Shown piece by piece: positions 1-11,705 of a DNA stretch of 64,000 nucleotides (position 1 is its first letter; each line of letters begins with the position of its first letter). This DNA is from Seison nebaliae (lineage: Eukaryota; Rotifera; Pararotatoria; Seisonacea; Seisonidae). Both the position numbers and the translations under genes were made by a program. Location of the stretch: positions 105,652 through 169,651 of the forward strand of contig JALJEE010002328.1 in the NCBI GenBank assembly GCA_023231475.1, written 5' to 3'. Under the pieces are notes generated by a model. The model saw nothing but the letters and a program-made list of their open reading frames with translations, made no database searches and had not been told where the DNA came from.

Positions 1-185
1 AACAACTTGAGAAGATAATTTCATTAAATTAAATTTAATTTATTTAGTGAAACATATCTCGAATAAAAATAAAATTTTCTTTTTCTCACTGTTTCACCAA
101 TAGTCAATTTGTAATGGGAAGAAATCATCGTATAAAGTAGAAGGATGGACATCGAAACGATGAGTTTGAAAGTAGAAGTTGAATA

Positions 186-3100
186 TTAATGAGAATTTAA
201 TAATTTTTTACACCTTTCCAAAATGTGAGAACGAAAGTGTGGAGAAGTTGAATTGATTGAATGGAGTACCACATTAATTAGCGGACTAATCAACTTGAAT
301 GCACCCACTTTTAAAGTGAGATCGAAAATATCAATAAATAAACGTAACGATAATGAAGTTGATGAAGTTGATTTGGAGAATTGGAGAAGATTCTCTTTCA
401 CATATTTTATGAAATCATCTCGAACCTTCTTATCATTCATACAGTTATCCATCATTAGACGATAGAGTGATTCATTAATCGATTTTAAGAATCGGTAGTG
501 ATCCTTCTGATAACGTACCAATCGATGACGTTCATCCTTATCTCTCATCTCATCGTCATCGAACATTTCGATATCTAATAATTCATAAATTTTTTCATTT
601 TTTTTTAATTCAATTTCTTCTTCTTTCTCAATTTCACAAATCTTTTCTTCGCTATCGGGAAACATATCAACTTCCGTTATTCTAATGTCATCGTCACTCT
701 TCGAATCGTCTTCAATAGAATCAGTATCAACAGTTAAAATTGATGAGGTTGTCTCTTCTCCATCAGAATTTTGATTAGACGATTCAATAATTATTTGTTC
801 TTCCATAACAATCTGTTTTGAAGGTATTCCATTGGAATTGGAAGGAAATGATTCGTCTGATGATTTTCTCTTTCTATCATTAATATCATCATTACTTTCG
901 TCCTGTTCCACATTATTCTTATTATTCCAATAAGATGGTGAAAATAAATCGGAGTAAATTGAATCTTTTGTCATCTCATAATTTTCTGACGTTCTATTCT
1001 TCCATCGATTGATTTGTGCAGTTTTGATGAGATTTCTTGAACGATTAATCCGATTTTGATGTCGTAATTTCGATTGAAGAATAATATTCTTTCCTGATTG
1101 TTGAGAATTGGAATCAGTTGAATTCGTTTCTTCTAAATTATCTGCAGAAGTATTAGGTGACTCTTCTGAATTGGTGGAATCATCGGACACGTTGTCCATC
1201 TCATCTGTCATCATTGCTTTGTTGAGTTTGAATGGATTTCCAAATGTATGAATACGTTCTGGAACTGGTTCGATTGTCCTCAATGGAGCAACTTTGGCTT
1301 TCATATGAATCTGATAATTGCCCATTTGATCTTCTGGGCAATGATGAACGATATCTCCGAGAATACAATCGAATCTCAAATTCCAATTCATAATATTATC
1401 TCTTAATTCATCAGTAATTTGTGAAAGTTCTTCTCGTTTGACGAAGGATATGTTAAGAAATTTCGATGAATAATTTGGAATATTTAAATCATTAAATGAA
1501 ATTTCCATTGGAATTAACATTTCTTTCCCCTCCTTTGTCACATCCTCATCATCATTATCATCATCATCATCTGAGAATGATGATGAAGGAAGAGAAGTAT
1601 TCCCCATAAAATGAGGAATTCTTTTTTCAAATATTTTGAAATTATCCAACAACATTTTCGCATGAGCAGAACTCTTCTTCAAATGTCTCTCCAACATGAG
1701 AACGGTGGGATGTCTCGTTGGAAATTCTTGGAGTAGTTGGTCATATGTCAATTTGGGTAAGATGCGTCTCAAATAATAAATATAATATTGAGGCATTGTT
1801 TTACAAAGATATTGTTCTAAATCATTCATAAATTTCTTATCTTGTCGATATGTTCGATAGAGGAGTAATCGTTCATACATTGGAGCGAATGTGGGATAAT
1901 CATATGCTCCAACGAACAACGTTAAAGATTTCATTGATTTCCGATTGAAAACGATATAACCGAATGGACGATCATCTCCATCAACTCCACTTCCTTTCAT
2001 AAAAACGAATTTTGTTTTTTGATAGAGATCATTTGAGAACTTCTTTCCATTCTTCACTGTCAATTCATATTCATCGAAAGGTAGAGAATATGAAGTGAAT
2101 TCAAAAGTATTTTTGACTTCATTACCATTCATTCCAGTTGGTACTTGACCAACATTGTTCATTCCAGGGAACACTAGACAATCATGTTCATTATCAATCG
2201 TTAATATTGGATGAGAATTTCGAGCATTCTATATAGCAGATAGATGGAAATTAATTGAAAATAAAAGAAAATTAACAAATTCTTCTAAAGCCGAATGGAG
2301 CCAATATGGTTCGGGGAAGCACCAATTGGCAATTTTCTTGTCATAACTAATGGAAACTTGATATTTATCAGATTCGCTTTCTATTATCGCACTAAGTTGT
2401 TGTTCGTATCGACCTAATATTTCCACCGTCGACATCATTTCTTGTCGATCATTAATACGGAAACATTCTCCTCCTGTCAATTCAGCAAACTGTTCAATTG
2501 CCGTTCCTTCCATCACTGAATGAAATAGATAAATGAATATTATACTCTTCCAAATGATTATAACTGTCGAGCAATGAATTTGAAATGGCACTCGTTCGAA
2601 ATTTAACAACGAACAATTGTTGATCCCATCGAAAAATTTCGTCGTATAATTCAGATCCAGGAACTTGACTAAATATTGAATCTTTCAACTAAAAACAGAA
2701 TGAAAAAGAAAAATTCTATAAAGACAAACATTTTCTCCAATCTCTTCTTTCGATCGACGTTCACGACCATCTGTCAAAAAGATGATCATTGACCATTCAG
2801 TATATTGTGAGAAGAAACCCTGAAAGAGAATAAGGAAAAAAAGAAAGAAAGAAAAAAGGAACATATCCGAATGTGTCAACTCTTGTAGATAGACGATAAA
2901 TGTTGAGCATATTAAACGCTTGTTTGATGGCATCGTCACCGTCAGATAGTGAGTCGGCTGACATCATTTTCAATTCGTGATTGAATTGAATTAAATTCTC
3001 CTTCCAACCAACTCGGATGTTATGTGGCGGATCACCAGTTGTGAACAACATATATCTGTCATGCTTCATATTACCTTCACGACAACGAAACTTTACGAAT

Positions 3101-3201
3101 AATTCTATCCAACACCTCGTCAAATCGAAGTTCGACATTCCAAATTCTGTCATTTGGTTCATCGATATCGATGTATCAACAACGAATATTACCACTGTCA
3201 T
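186..3201 (-). CDS. INTS6: Integrator complex subunit 6
   Basis: Subunit of the nuclear Integrator complex, which cleaves nascent RNA from RNA polymerase II and recruits PP2A. Five exons (3201-2863, 2819-2730, 2688-2565, 2515-2277, 2228-186) join in frame to 944 aa. The N-terminus is a von Willebrand A fold with FVVDTSISMNQ (MIDAS-like DTSxS), then RYMLFTTGDPPHNIRVGWKE and PGSELYDEIFRWDQQLF, all diagnostic of INTS6. TGGECF follows, then MGNYQ and RIHTFGNPFKL about two thirds along. An acidic Asp run lies near residue 490 and a Ser/Asn/Glu-rich low-complexity stretch precedes a helical C-terminus that I could not match firmly to the usual INTS6 tail. All four introns are 41-49 nt and start GTT. 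The ATG at 3199-3201 begins directly on the vWA strand, as in the family. Confidence 0.93.
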
Positions 3202-3765
3202 CTTTATGACAATTCTTCCTCAATTTTCATTTAATATCCCCCAATTTTTTTCAACGATCCCTTCGAGAATCCCATAATTTAATTTTTGGAAGATAATGGA
3301 AAAGCCGAAAAATTTGAAAAATAAAAAATTGAAAAGAATTTTGAGAACTTTACTGAAATGATTATGAGAAATTTAACAAAAAGTTAAAAGTTTTTCCGGA
3401 TTATATTTACGGATTATTCATATAACTTACAAAAAAGAATTTTTTAATTTTTTTCTCAAATAAATTAATTTACTTCTTTCTTGACAATCATTTATTCTAA
3501 CAAATTGTAAGATTAAAAAAATAAATGAAATTAGAAGAAATAAGTGAACATTTTTACTTGAAAATAAGACTAGTTTGAAAACGAAATAGCATTTTCTAAC
3601 GTTCCATATATTTTTTTCATTTGAAATGTTTCGTTTATTTCGTAAGCTGAGAATTAACTCTCTTTCAAACTGAAATCATATGATATATTGTCAGCAAATT
3701 TTTAAACTGTTGATTCTATTTTGAGAAATTGATTTCTACTCTCTTAACCTCTAGTGAAATTGAAG
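3202..3765. other. Intergenic, divergent promoter region
   Basis: A 564-bp gap between the start of INTS6 (minus) and the start of the plus-strand gene at 3766. It must hold both promoters. It is AT-rich and I see no ORF, repeat or clear motif in it. Confidence 0.6.
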
Positions 3766-4527
3766 ATGGATAAATTGGAAAAGTTGAAGGTTGACATGAC
3801 GCTGACCAATTTAGCGGAACAATTTGTTTGTGTGTTTGACGATTATGAAATTCCTACTCTCATGGAATTCTTCAAAATACCTCAACCAAAAATCAAGATG
3901 CTCTTCTGTCATTCAAAATGGAAAACGTTGATCAGTTCCTCAATTAAACATTTTCGAGAGGAATTTCTTCTAAAAGATTTCGAAAAGGATTTCGATGGAA
4001 CGAATTTATTTGTCGCATTTTTCGTAACGAACGTCGAATTGTTGGAATTGTTAAGGAAATATGCCATCCATTTTTCCAATTGTCAAGTTTCTATTTTCAC
4101 CAACAAACTGAGCAATCTATTGAAATTATTAACAAATTTCCCATTCATTAATCATATCGAATGTAACGACTTTGTTAGTGGAAATACGACGTTCGAAGAA
4201 GTTCCTCAAGCAATAAAAGTGATGAAAAGAAGTTATGCAGAAATTGCACAATCAAACCAAGAAGTCAGTTCAACAACAAATACAATTCGAAAATTAACAG
4301 AAAATAATTTGATTATTGAGAAACGTTATAGAGTTCCCGAAAGAACAATCCGTTGTGGTCCATTGGAAAGGATGTGTGAGAACAATATTTATTTAGTGAG
4401 AGAATGTGAAAGAAAGCGAGTGGAAGAAGTGCCAGAAAGGAAATTAAATATCGTCTTCTTTCGGACGGAAGAAGATTGCGAGTACTTCCTTAATCTACCG
4501 TTCAAACAGATAATCAGCTTACAATAA
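3766..4527 (+). CDS. Unrecognised protein, 253 aa
   Basis: Single-exon ORF from the first ATG (MDKLEKLKVDM). I do not recognise the family. The composition is ordinary: alternating hydrophobic and charged segments, no signal peptide, no membrane segment and only mild low complexity (SSTTNT near residue 170). A recurring VxxFF/FVAFFVTNVELLELL style in the first half and IVFFRTEEDCEYF near the end suggest a folded alpha/beta protein. It lies convergent to PIBF1, and its last codons overlap the final codons of PIBF1 by 9 nt (4519-4527). The coding-like composition, the length and the position in a dense block support a real gene. Confidence 0.6.
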   Translation: MDKLEKLKVDMTLTNLAEQFVCVFDDYEIPTLMEFFKIPQPKIKMLFCHSKWKTLISSSIKHFREEFLLKDFEKDFDGTNLFVAFFVTNVELLELLRKYAIHFSNCQVSIFTNKLSNLLKLLTNFPFINHIECNDFVSGNTTFEEVPQAIKVMKRSYAEIAQSNQEVSSTTNTIRKLTENNLIIEKRYRVPERTIRCGPLERMCENNIYLVRECERKRVEEVPERKLNIVFFRTEEDCEYFLNLPFKQIISLQ

Positions 4528-7057
4528 TTTCTGGAAATCTTCAAATGAAATATTCGATGATTTTTTCTTTAAAATAAAATTTTTATTCAATTCAAAAAAT
4601 GAGAAACAATTACTAACAATTACAGTTGGTGGAGGGATGACAATGTTTTGTTGCTTTCGAGAAATAATTTCCTTTTTATTTATAAACTTCTTCACATCCA
4701 CATTCTCTTCATGTATCGTTTTTGCATTGATAAAACTTTTTAAAGATGTATATTCCTTTAAAAGAGAAATTGAATCATAATTCAATTTAGTCAGCCAAAT
4801 TAATAACCTTATTCAATTCGATTAATCTTCTGATATCAATTGTCATCATATCGATTCTTTCTTTTAATAAATTATTATTCTTCTCCAATTGACTATAAAA
4901 CAGAAATAAAAATTGTTAATTATAAATGTTAATTATAAATCTTGTTAATATATATTAATGTATGTTAATAAAATAAAATATCTTTCTATTATTTTCTTAC
5001 AATTATAATATTAATTAAAACAATATCATATTTTGTGACAAGATCAAAAGAGAAATTGTGTTGAAATTCCGTAGAGAATAACTTCAGAAAAAACATTAAC
5101 CGCTTATCTTCCATTAATTGTCGAACAATTGAATCATGTTGAGAAATTATTTCATCTTTTCCTTTAACTGTAGCTATCAAATAATCATATGGTTGTCTTG
5201 CTCGATCTAATATTCCATTAGCCGTTTCCAATTGCTTATCAACTTCACAATGTTTTCTCTTTTCTCGTTCTAATTCTTTAGATGTCTCCGTATTCATTTT
5301 CTCCAAACTTAAAATTCTTCTTTGCATTTGCAGTTGTCGAAAGAGTAACGCCTTCGATCCGACAGGTAATGCCATTCCTTGTGGAAGAAATAGAAGATAC
5401 AATGAAAGTAAAATAAATATTCAAATTTTAACCATTTCCATATTGGGATAAAAGGGCTTCAGCTGATGTCGTTGACGGTTGTTCTGCTGCTTGCATTAAA
5501 ACGGCTTCCAATTCTGTTTGTAATTTTTCCGTTTCGCTTACCTGTTTCCTCAACATTTCGATTTCGATATCATATTTCGATTGTAACCGTTCTTTACTTA
5601 CCTCCATCTTTGCATATTCCACTCGCAATAATTGAAGTTGTTCCATCAATTTATCTTGTTCGACTAACGATCTCTTCTTTTCTCGAATCGCTTCTTCTGC
5701 AATGAGACTACTTCGTTCATTCTCGAAATCTTTCATTTTCGTTTCTGTTTCCAATTTCGATAATTTCTCTTCTCGATTCGTTATTAATTGTTGGAGGTTC
5801 TGTTGTAATTCATCAGCACGATCACGTTCCTTCTTCTCTTGAATTCGTGCTACTGAAGCATCAGTTGATACTCTATCCATCGCTGTTCGTAATAATTCTA
5901 GTTCTCTCTCATGTGTCTCTCTCGCATTTTCAGATAATCGTCGAATTTCTATCTCAGTTTGAGATCGTAACTCTTGTAATTGTTGATTTAATCGTTGCTC
6001 ATATTCCACTCTCAATGAATCACGTCCATCCATATTCCTTTCGATTAATAAATCTTTTTGTCTCCTCATTTCATCAATCTCATTTTGTGCCGACAATTGC
6101 TTATGTTCCAGTTGGTCATATTTCATTTTGAACTCAATTAATCTTTTCTCTATTTCAACTTTCTCTTGTTTCAATAAACTATTTTGTTGACAGATGTTAA
6201 CATAGTCATTCTTCAATCTTTCCTTATCATCAGTGGTCGTCTGCTTCACATCAGAAAGTAAATCGAATTGCTTTTCCTTCTCGTTAATCTCCTTCTTCAA
6301 CGATTCATTTTCTAATGAAATTCGAATCATATCTCTATTTTGTTCTTGTAATAACTCCTTCTCCTTCTCAACTAAACTTAATCGATTCTCCAATTTTTCT
6401 ACTTCCTCCTCCAATAAACGACGGTCGTCGTCCAATTTGACACTTTCACCAGATTGTAACATGTAAACCATTCGTTCTAATCTCGAAATTTCTTGTTCCA
6501 TATCAAATTTTTCTTTCTTCATTTTCTCCAAATATCCTTCATTCTTCCATCGCTTCTCATATAAACGATACTGTAAAAATGAGATTAAATGAAAGTTGAC
6601 AAAGAATAAAATTCGAATAAACTTCTAATAATTCGACAATTGACAAATTCTCATTTCTTTCATATTTACCTTCTAATATCTCTCCTCTAACATCATTCTC
6701 ATGTAAATGAGAATCATTCAACATTTTTGTGAAAATATCGATATTTGATCTCATTTCCAAATTATTCGATTCTAGATCTCTCTGTTTCTCCAATAGCGCC
6801 TTTAACTCTATTCTCACATTTTCCGCTCCATTTTTTGAATTATTTTTCATTTGTTGATAAATCAATTGGAGATTAGTACATTTTTCTTTCTCTCGCTTTA
6901 ATTGACTTCGAACATTGTTAATCACTCTATTCTTTTCTTTAATAATATCCAGATGACCCGAATTCTTATCCTCCACATTATTCTTCTTCCCTTCTAACGC
7001 TCTTTCTATCTCTCCGAAAGATAATATGGAGGTGAAAGAACTTTCATTGTCAGACAT
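4519..7057 (-). CDS. PIBF1: PIBF1 / CEP90 centriolar satellite coiled-coil protein
   Basis: Centrosomal and centriolar-satellite protein needed for ciliogenesis. Six exons (7057-6623, 6570-5433, 5377-5101, 4892-4808, 4755-4624, 4566-4519) join in frame to 704 aa, against about 757 in human. Nearly all of it is predicted coiled coil. Family blocks are clear: YEQRLNQQLQELRSQTEIEI, then ARETHERELELLR and KDFENERSSLIAEEA, and later the RQPYDYLIATVK segment matching human TQQPYRYLIESVR. The C-terminal PPPT followed by KK matches human KPTLFTKK. The second exon alone supplies 1,138 nt. The last intron uses GTAATT; the other four start GTT. The 208-nt intron at 4893-5100 is long for this genome. Confidence 0.92.
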
Positions 7058-7531
7058 TCTTAGAATGTTTCCCTAGTAACATTCATTTAAATTTGTTTGA
7101 TGGGAGAATAAATATATCTTCTAAAAATACCAAATAAAATTAAGTTGAAGTTTAAAATTTTGGTCTAAATGAAAAATTTATTTGTAACTTTATTTTACTA
7201 TTCTTCTTTTTTAGCTTCGTAAAATGGATTTCACTTTTTAATAATATTTATTTTAACAGACTTAAAGTTATATAAAATTATAAGATGATATAATTCCTTT
7301 TAAAATTATAAGAAAATATTTAAGAACAATTGAACTCTCGTAGTTAAACCAAAAATTAAATTGTTAATGAAATGAAATCAATATTTATTTGGAAAAACGA
7401 TTATTTTTTCTTATCTGACCAATGTGTTTTGTTCGCTTGACTAAATAACTTACTTACATGACGTATATAAAATAATATATAACTACATAATAAAAAAAAA
7501 GTTAAATGTATGTCACTGAAGTTCTGGTGAA

Positions 7532-10500
7532 TTATAATTCAGTCGAATCTCTATATTTCTCCATAATATTTTTAACTTCATTTTTACGTATCGTATCATC
7601 CATCAAACTATCATATTGACTTTTCTTAAATTTTTTTGTTGACAATGGTAATGGTTTGATGATTGAATGAAGTGGTAAGACACCATTATTTGCTTCTTCT
7701 TTCTTATCTTCGTTTCCACATACGTTAATCTCATTGTCAATCGGCGGCAATGTCACCGTTATATTCGTAGGAAAGTTGCCCAATAACGGAAGTTCATTTT
7801 TCTCCCAAGATACTATAGCATGAAATAGTTCGTCTATCGATTTCATATTGTCGATTAATGTATAAACCATTTCTTCTTTCCTATCCAAACCATAAACTCC
7901 AACTTTTTCAGAAGTAATAAATTTTCCTACTTTATTCTTGATCATTTTTAAAGTATCTGTATCATCTCTATCTGAGTCCGAGAGATTATTCCAAAATGTT
8001 AAAACATTGACATAGTGTTGGAACTGTCGTGCAACAAGATCATTTCCATTCCTCCCATTCCCATACAATATATGATATACATGTTGAAGTTCGTTAAATT
8101 TATTCATAACTTCATAAGTCAATTGGTTTGTAAAATTATCAGTAACTAATTCATTTAACAACTCTGTATTTCCATTAAATAAAATAACAATTTGATGAGA
8201 TGATGGTACGTTCGTCAAAAAAATGTTCTTACTAAAAACGTCTTCCATATTGTATGCAAATCGATAAGAATTTTCACTCATTTTCATTGATTGCATTGAC
8301 ATTGTTAAAAATTCATTAAATGATTTTATTTTAATTAGTTCATCAGTTCTTAAAGAAATGTAATTCAATATATTTTCCAATTGTTCATGATCATTATTGA
8401 ATCGTATCAGACAAAAATCTTTGTCAAAACATTCGACAATTGATAATTGATATCGTTTCCTAAAATTATTCATATTCAAAATTTTCAATCGACTATAATT
8501 CCCATGAACGATATCTTTGAAATCCAACTTGTTTAAATGATCTTCAATCAATTCGCAATTATCACATAAGAACCACAATTGTCGATCATCAGGTAATCGT
8601 TTAGGTATTTCATTCTGTTTTACCAATTTAAATTTGTTATGAATAATATCGTTTGATGTTTCCAAAAACGTTTTTATTAAATCATTGTTAAATCCACTTG
8701 ATCCGAAATATTGTTTCGTTAGTGTCTCTTGATATTCACCTTCGTAAAATAAAACCATTTGTGGATATACGATAATATCCATCTGATTTTTCCCACATAA
8801 ATCATTCCAATCGAAACAATTGACAACGGCAATCTGTTTCCTCAAATTTCCTTCTTTCGAATTTTCAATTAATTTGGATAACCAGGAAACGTAAGCACGA
8901 GAAATATGTTCAAATCGCATAAAAAATAGAACAATAACAACATCGTCAGTTGACGATAAGAATTGGTAAAAATGAGATTCGTTTAACTGTAACAAGTTTG
9001 GTGAAATATTTACAACTTCCAATACGTCATTCGTTTTTCCTAGATTTGACAATGGATATTGATTAATATCATAAATTGTCGATTCATAAATATATTGTAG
9101 TCGAGAGTCTTCCTCGTTGAATTTTCTTTCTACTTCTAATACATTTCTGAGACTATCATCAGATGTATGATTGAGAAACAAATTAGGATAAGTTGAATCT
9201 GATAAGATTACGTTCAAAATCTTCCAATAATTTGTTATATTAATTGTGCGATTGATGATTTCACAAAATTTATCAGTAACTTCTGATGATTCATCTAATA
9301 ACTCATTGATATTCCCACTAAATTGATGAATTTTTCGAGAGAATGGTAAAATGTCCATATTTATTGTTATGTCTGATGTTCCCGGTTTAATGATCGGAAG
9401 TATTTTCACCCAAACTAATAAATTTGAATAAGATCGACAATCGGTCACTGCCGAAAACAATTCGTTATAAATGAATTTTAATAATTTTTGTTCTTTCTTA
9501 TCAATTTTATTCAATTCCACCGTTATATAATGATCCATTTGACCCTCATTCGAGTCTTTTAAATTTTTGGACATTGTTTCATATTCTGATGAAGTTATCG
9601 GTTCGTATATAAATTCGTCATAATCGATAATATCATCTTCATGAGTTGACAAGCCATTCTTATAATAATTAGCTAATAAATCTATTTGAGGAATATCAAC
9701 GACACTTTCAATCGGAGTTATAGTTGAATGATTATCAAAATTTTCAATTAAATATACATTCGGACAACGTAAATGACTTGGCATTTTTTTCGCATTTAAT
9801 GCAAGATCCTCTTTCAATAGTTGAGTATCAAAACTGAAGAATTGATATAAAGACATACATGCAGTTGAATTAAACGAGAATTGCTTCTCTGACAGTATTA
9901 ATGTCAAAGGGAATGTATGTTTCAATCGAACTGTTCCTACAATATCCGCAACTTTCCAAGGCAAATAATCATGAGTGAAAATGACAATTCTTTTATTCAT
10001 TTCTCCACCAATCGCCATATCTCGATCACTTGCTAATTGTTGTAGAAGATGATTCGTATCTTCCAATAGTGTTACTTGTCCATCGAATTGTAGAATTGTA
10101 ACACCAATCAACAATTCGATTTGTGAAACGAGCGTCAATTCACCATACGATCCTTGGAAATAAGGTTCCTTGCAATAATTTTCCTTACCACACTTTGCAT
10201 GAAAGTTCAATGTTCTCTGATGGTTGTGACAATAACGGAAATATTCTTTCTTTTCCAATTCTTCACAAAATATGACACCAAACTGCACATCGTAATTCAT
10301 CATATATAATTCCAGATCAGAATGTAAAGTTTCTTCAAACAAAGTTTCTTTTTCATTGAAGTCACTTACTTTCTGCAAATTGAACACAATCAAATGATTC
10401 CGTACACGAATTTCAACTGCATCGTCTATGTCAATCTGATGATAAGGAAACGATTCTTCAACATCCTCCGAATATGACAATTCACTAATTGATGATTGGA

Positions 10501-10537
10501 AGAAGAGGATAATGAAAGAAAGAATAATTTTCATCAT
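7532..10537 (-). CDS. TXNDC16: TXNDC16-like ER-lumenal thioredoxin-fold protein
   Basis: Single exon of 1,001 aa from the ATG at 10537 (MMKIILSFIILFFQSSIS is a signal peptide). Around residue 545 a thioredoxin-fold segment is visible: VVIVLFFMRF, then IAVVNCFDWNDLCG, then VYPQMVLFYEGEYQETL. The VNCxDWxDxC pattern matches TXNDC16 (INCADWSDVCTKQ) better than the classical PDIs. No CxxC active site is present at the expected place, so an oxidoreductase role is unlikely; a binding or chaperone role is an inference. Many N-glycosylation sequons (NHT, NHS, NIT) fit a lumenal or secreted protein. The C-terminus -STEL faintly resembles a KDEL-type retention signal. It is longer than the human protein (about 825 aa). 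Confidence 0.75.
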   Translation of the reverse strand: MMKIILSFIILFFQSSISELSYSEDVEESFPYHQIDIDDAVEIRVRNHLIVFNLQKVSDFNEKETLFEETLHSDLELYMMNYDVQFGVIFCEELEKKEYFRYCHNHQRTLNFHAKCGKENYCKEPYFQGSYGELTLVSQIELLIGVTILQFDGQVTLLEDTNHLLQQLASDRDMAIGGEMNKRIVIFTHDYLPWKVADIVGTVRLKHTFPLTLILSEKQFSFNSTACMSLYQFFSFDTQLLKEDLALNAKKMPSHLRCPNVYLIENFDNHSTITPIESVVDIPQIDLLANYYKNGLSTHEDDIIDYDEFIYEPITSSEYETMSKNLKDSNEGQMDHYITVELNKIDKKEQKLLKFIYNELFSAVTDCRSYSNLLVWVKILPIIKPGTSDITINMDILPFSRKIHQFSGNINELLDESSEVTDKFCEIINRTINITNYWKILNVILSDSTYPNLFLNHTSDDSLRNVLEVERKFNEEDSRLQYIYESTIYDINQYPLSNLGKTNDVLEVVNISPNLLQLNESHFYQFLSSTDDVVIVLFFMRFEHISRAYVSWLSKLIENSKEGNLRKQIAVVNCFDWNDLCGKNQMDIIVYPQMVLFYEGEYQETLTKQYFGSSGFNNDLIKTFLETSNDIIHNKFKLVKQNEIPKRLPDDRQLWFLCDNCELIEDHLNKLDFKDIVHGNYSRLKILNMNNFRKRYQLSIVECFDKDFCLIRFNNDHEQLENILNYISLRTDELIKIKSFNEFLTMSMQSMKMSENSYRFAYNMEDVFSKNIFLTNVPSSHQIVILFNGNTELLNELVTDNFTNQLTYEVMNKFNELQHVYHILYGNGRNGNDLVARQFQHYVNVLTFWNNLSDSDRDDTDTLKMIKNKVGKFITSEKVGVYGLDRKEEMVYTLIDNMKSIDELFHAIVSWEKNELPLLGNFPTNITVTLPPIDNEINVCGNEDKKEEANNGVLPLHSIIKPLPLSTKKFKKSQYDSLMDDTIRKNEVKNIMEKYRDSTEL

Positions 10538-11705
10538 CTCGATCAACTCTTTTGTGAATGTTTCAAATAAAGGAACTGTTTAATTTTAGTTTCTTGTGGA
10601 AAAAGAAGGAAACCGATCAAATTATTTAAAAGTTAATTAGAAATTAACATAAGAGACTAATTCTCATTTGCCTCTCAAACGGACCGACACGTCATCGACG
10701 TTAACTGTATGAAATTGTTTCCACCGAATGGATGAACACCAAGGATTTCTTCCTAATTATAATGATGATAATGTCTTGTAATTATATATTAATGTCGTCA
10801 ACAGATGGTATTCTTCATCATGTAATTCATAATGGTTCAATATAATGGTAGTACGTTCAATTCAATTATTCTCATTCTCCCGAGAAATCATTTTAACTCT
10901 GTGTCATCTTTCTTTTAACTTTCTTTAGACATTCTGGTCAAATGTTGAAATAAAGTTCATAACAAAGACAAATGTATGGTTGAATAGAACGGAAAATTTA
11001 AGTAAAATAGGTTTCTAAAATACTGAGACATGAAGAGGTGTCGTCTTCAATTCTCGTAGTATATTTCTTCCATGACATTTACTTTTAAAAACAGTTATCA
11101 TGCCATTCTTATTCTTTGTTTTAATCAGTTACCCAATAAAGTTTGTCAATTTTCAACATCGTAAAACGTTGAATATGAATAAAAATTATACCTGTTTATA
11201 CATATCATTAAATTAATTCGAATGTTTTTCATAATTATTATAATTAATATTTCTCATCAGTCCAAATATTTGATGAAAGGGGCAGAAATTATTTTTCAAT
11301 AAACGTTATAAAACAATGATTAGTAATCATTAAGAATGGTCCAAAGAAGAATATTGAAAGAAATGAACTTTCTGAAGAATATCAGGAAATTTTTTTTATT
11401 TACCAATGATGAAACAATAAACAAAAATTTAAATTATAATGAAAACAAACAAAATCATCTTTAACTCATTATTGATGGAAATTAAATAAAGGATTTCATT
11501 TTAGAAAACAGTCGCTTAAGAATGTCCAACAATCTAAGAATCAATCAATTGGGGAAGTCATCTATGTGTAGATGCGATGTAAAAGTTAAAGAGGTTTAAA
11601 TTGTTTAAAAATTTTTTGTTAGATTATTTTTTTGATCGTCATAATTAGGAAGAATGATTTTCTTCTTTTTTGACATTAATTCATATGATGACTTATGTCT
11701 TCAAT
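10538..11705. other. Intergenic region
   Basis: 1.2 kb between the TXNDC16-like start and the 3' end of the SR gene. It should hold the TXNDC16-like promoter and the SR 3' UTR. It is AT-rich with short T and A runs and no coding-like ORF. I see no repeat or RNA gene. Confidence 0.5.

Noticed and set aside
1201-1386. Minus-strand ORF inside the INTS6 exon
   Set aside because: It overlaps the longer INTS6 frame in another frame and has no family pattern.
5466-6466. Three plus-strand ORFs opposite PIBF1
   Set aside because: They are the antisense of heptad-repeat codons of PIBF1, giving Leu/Ser/Phe-rich nonsense protein.
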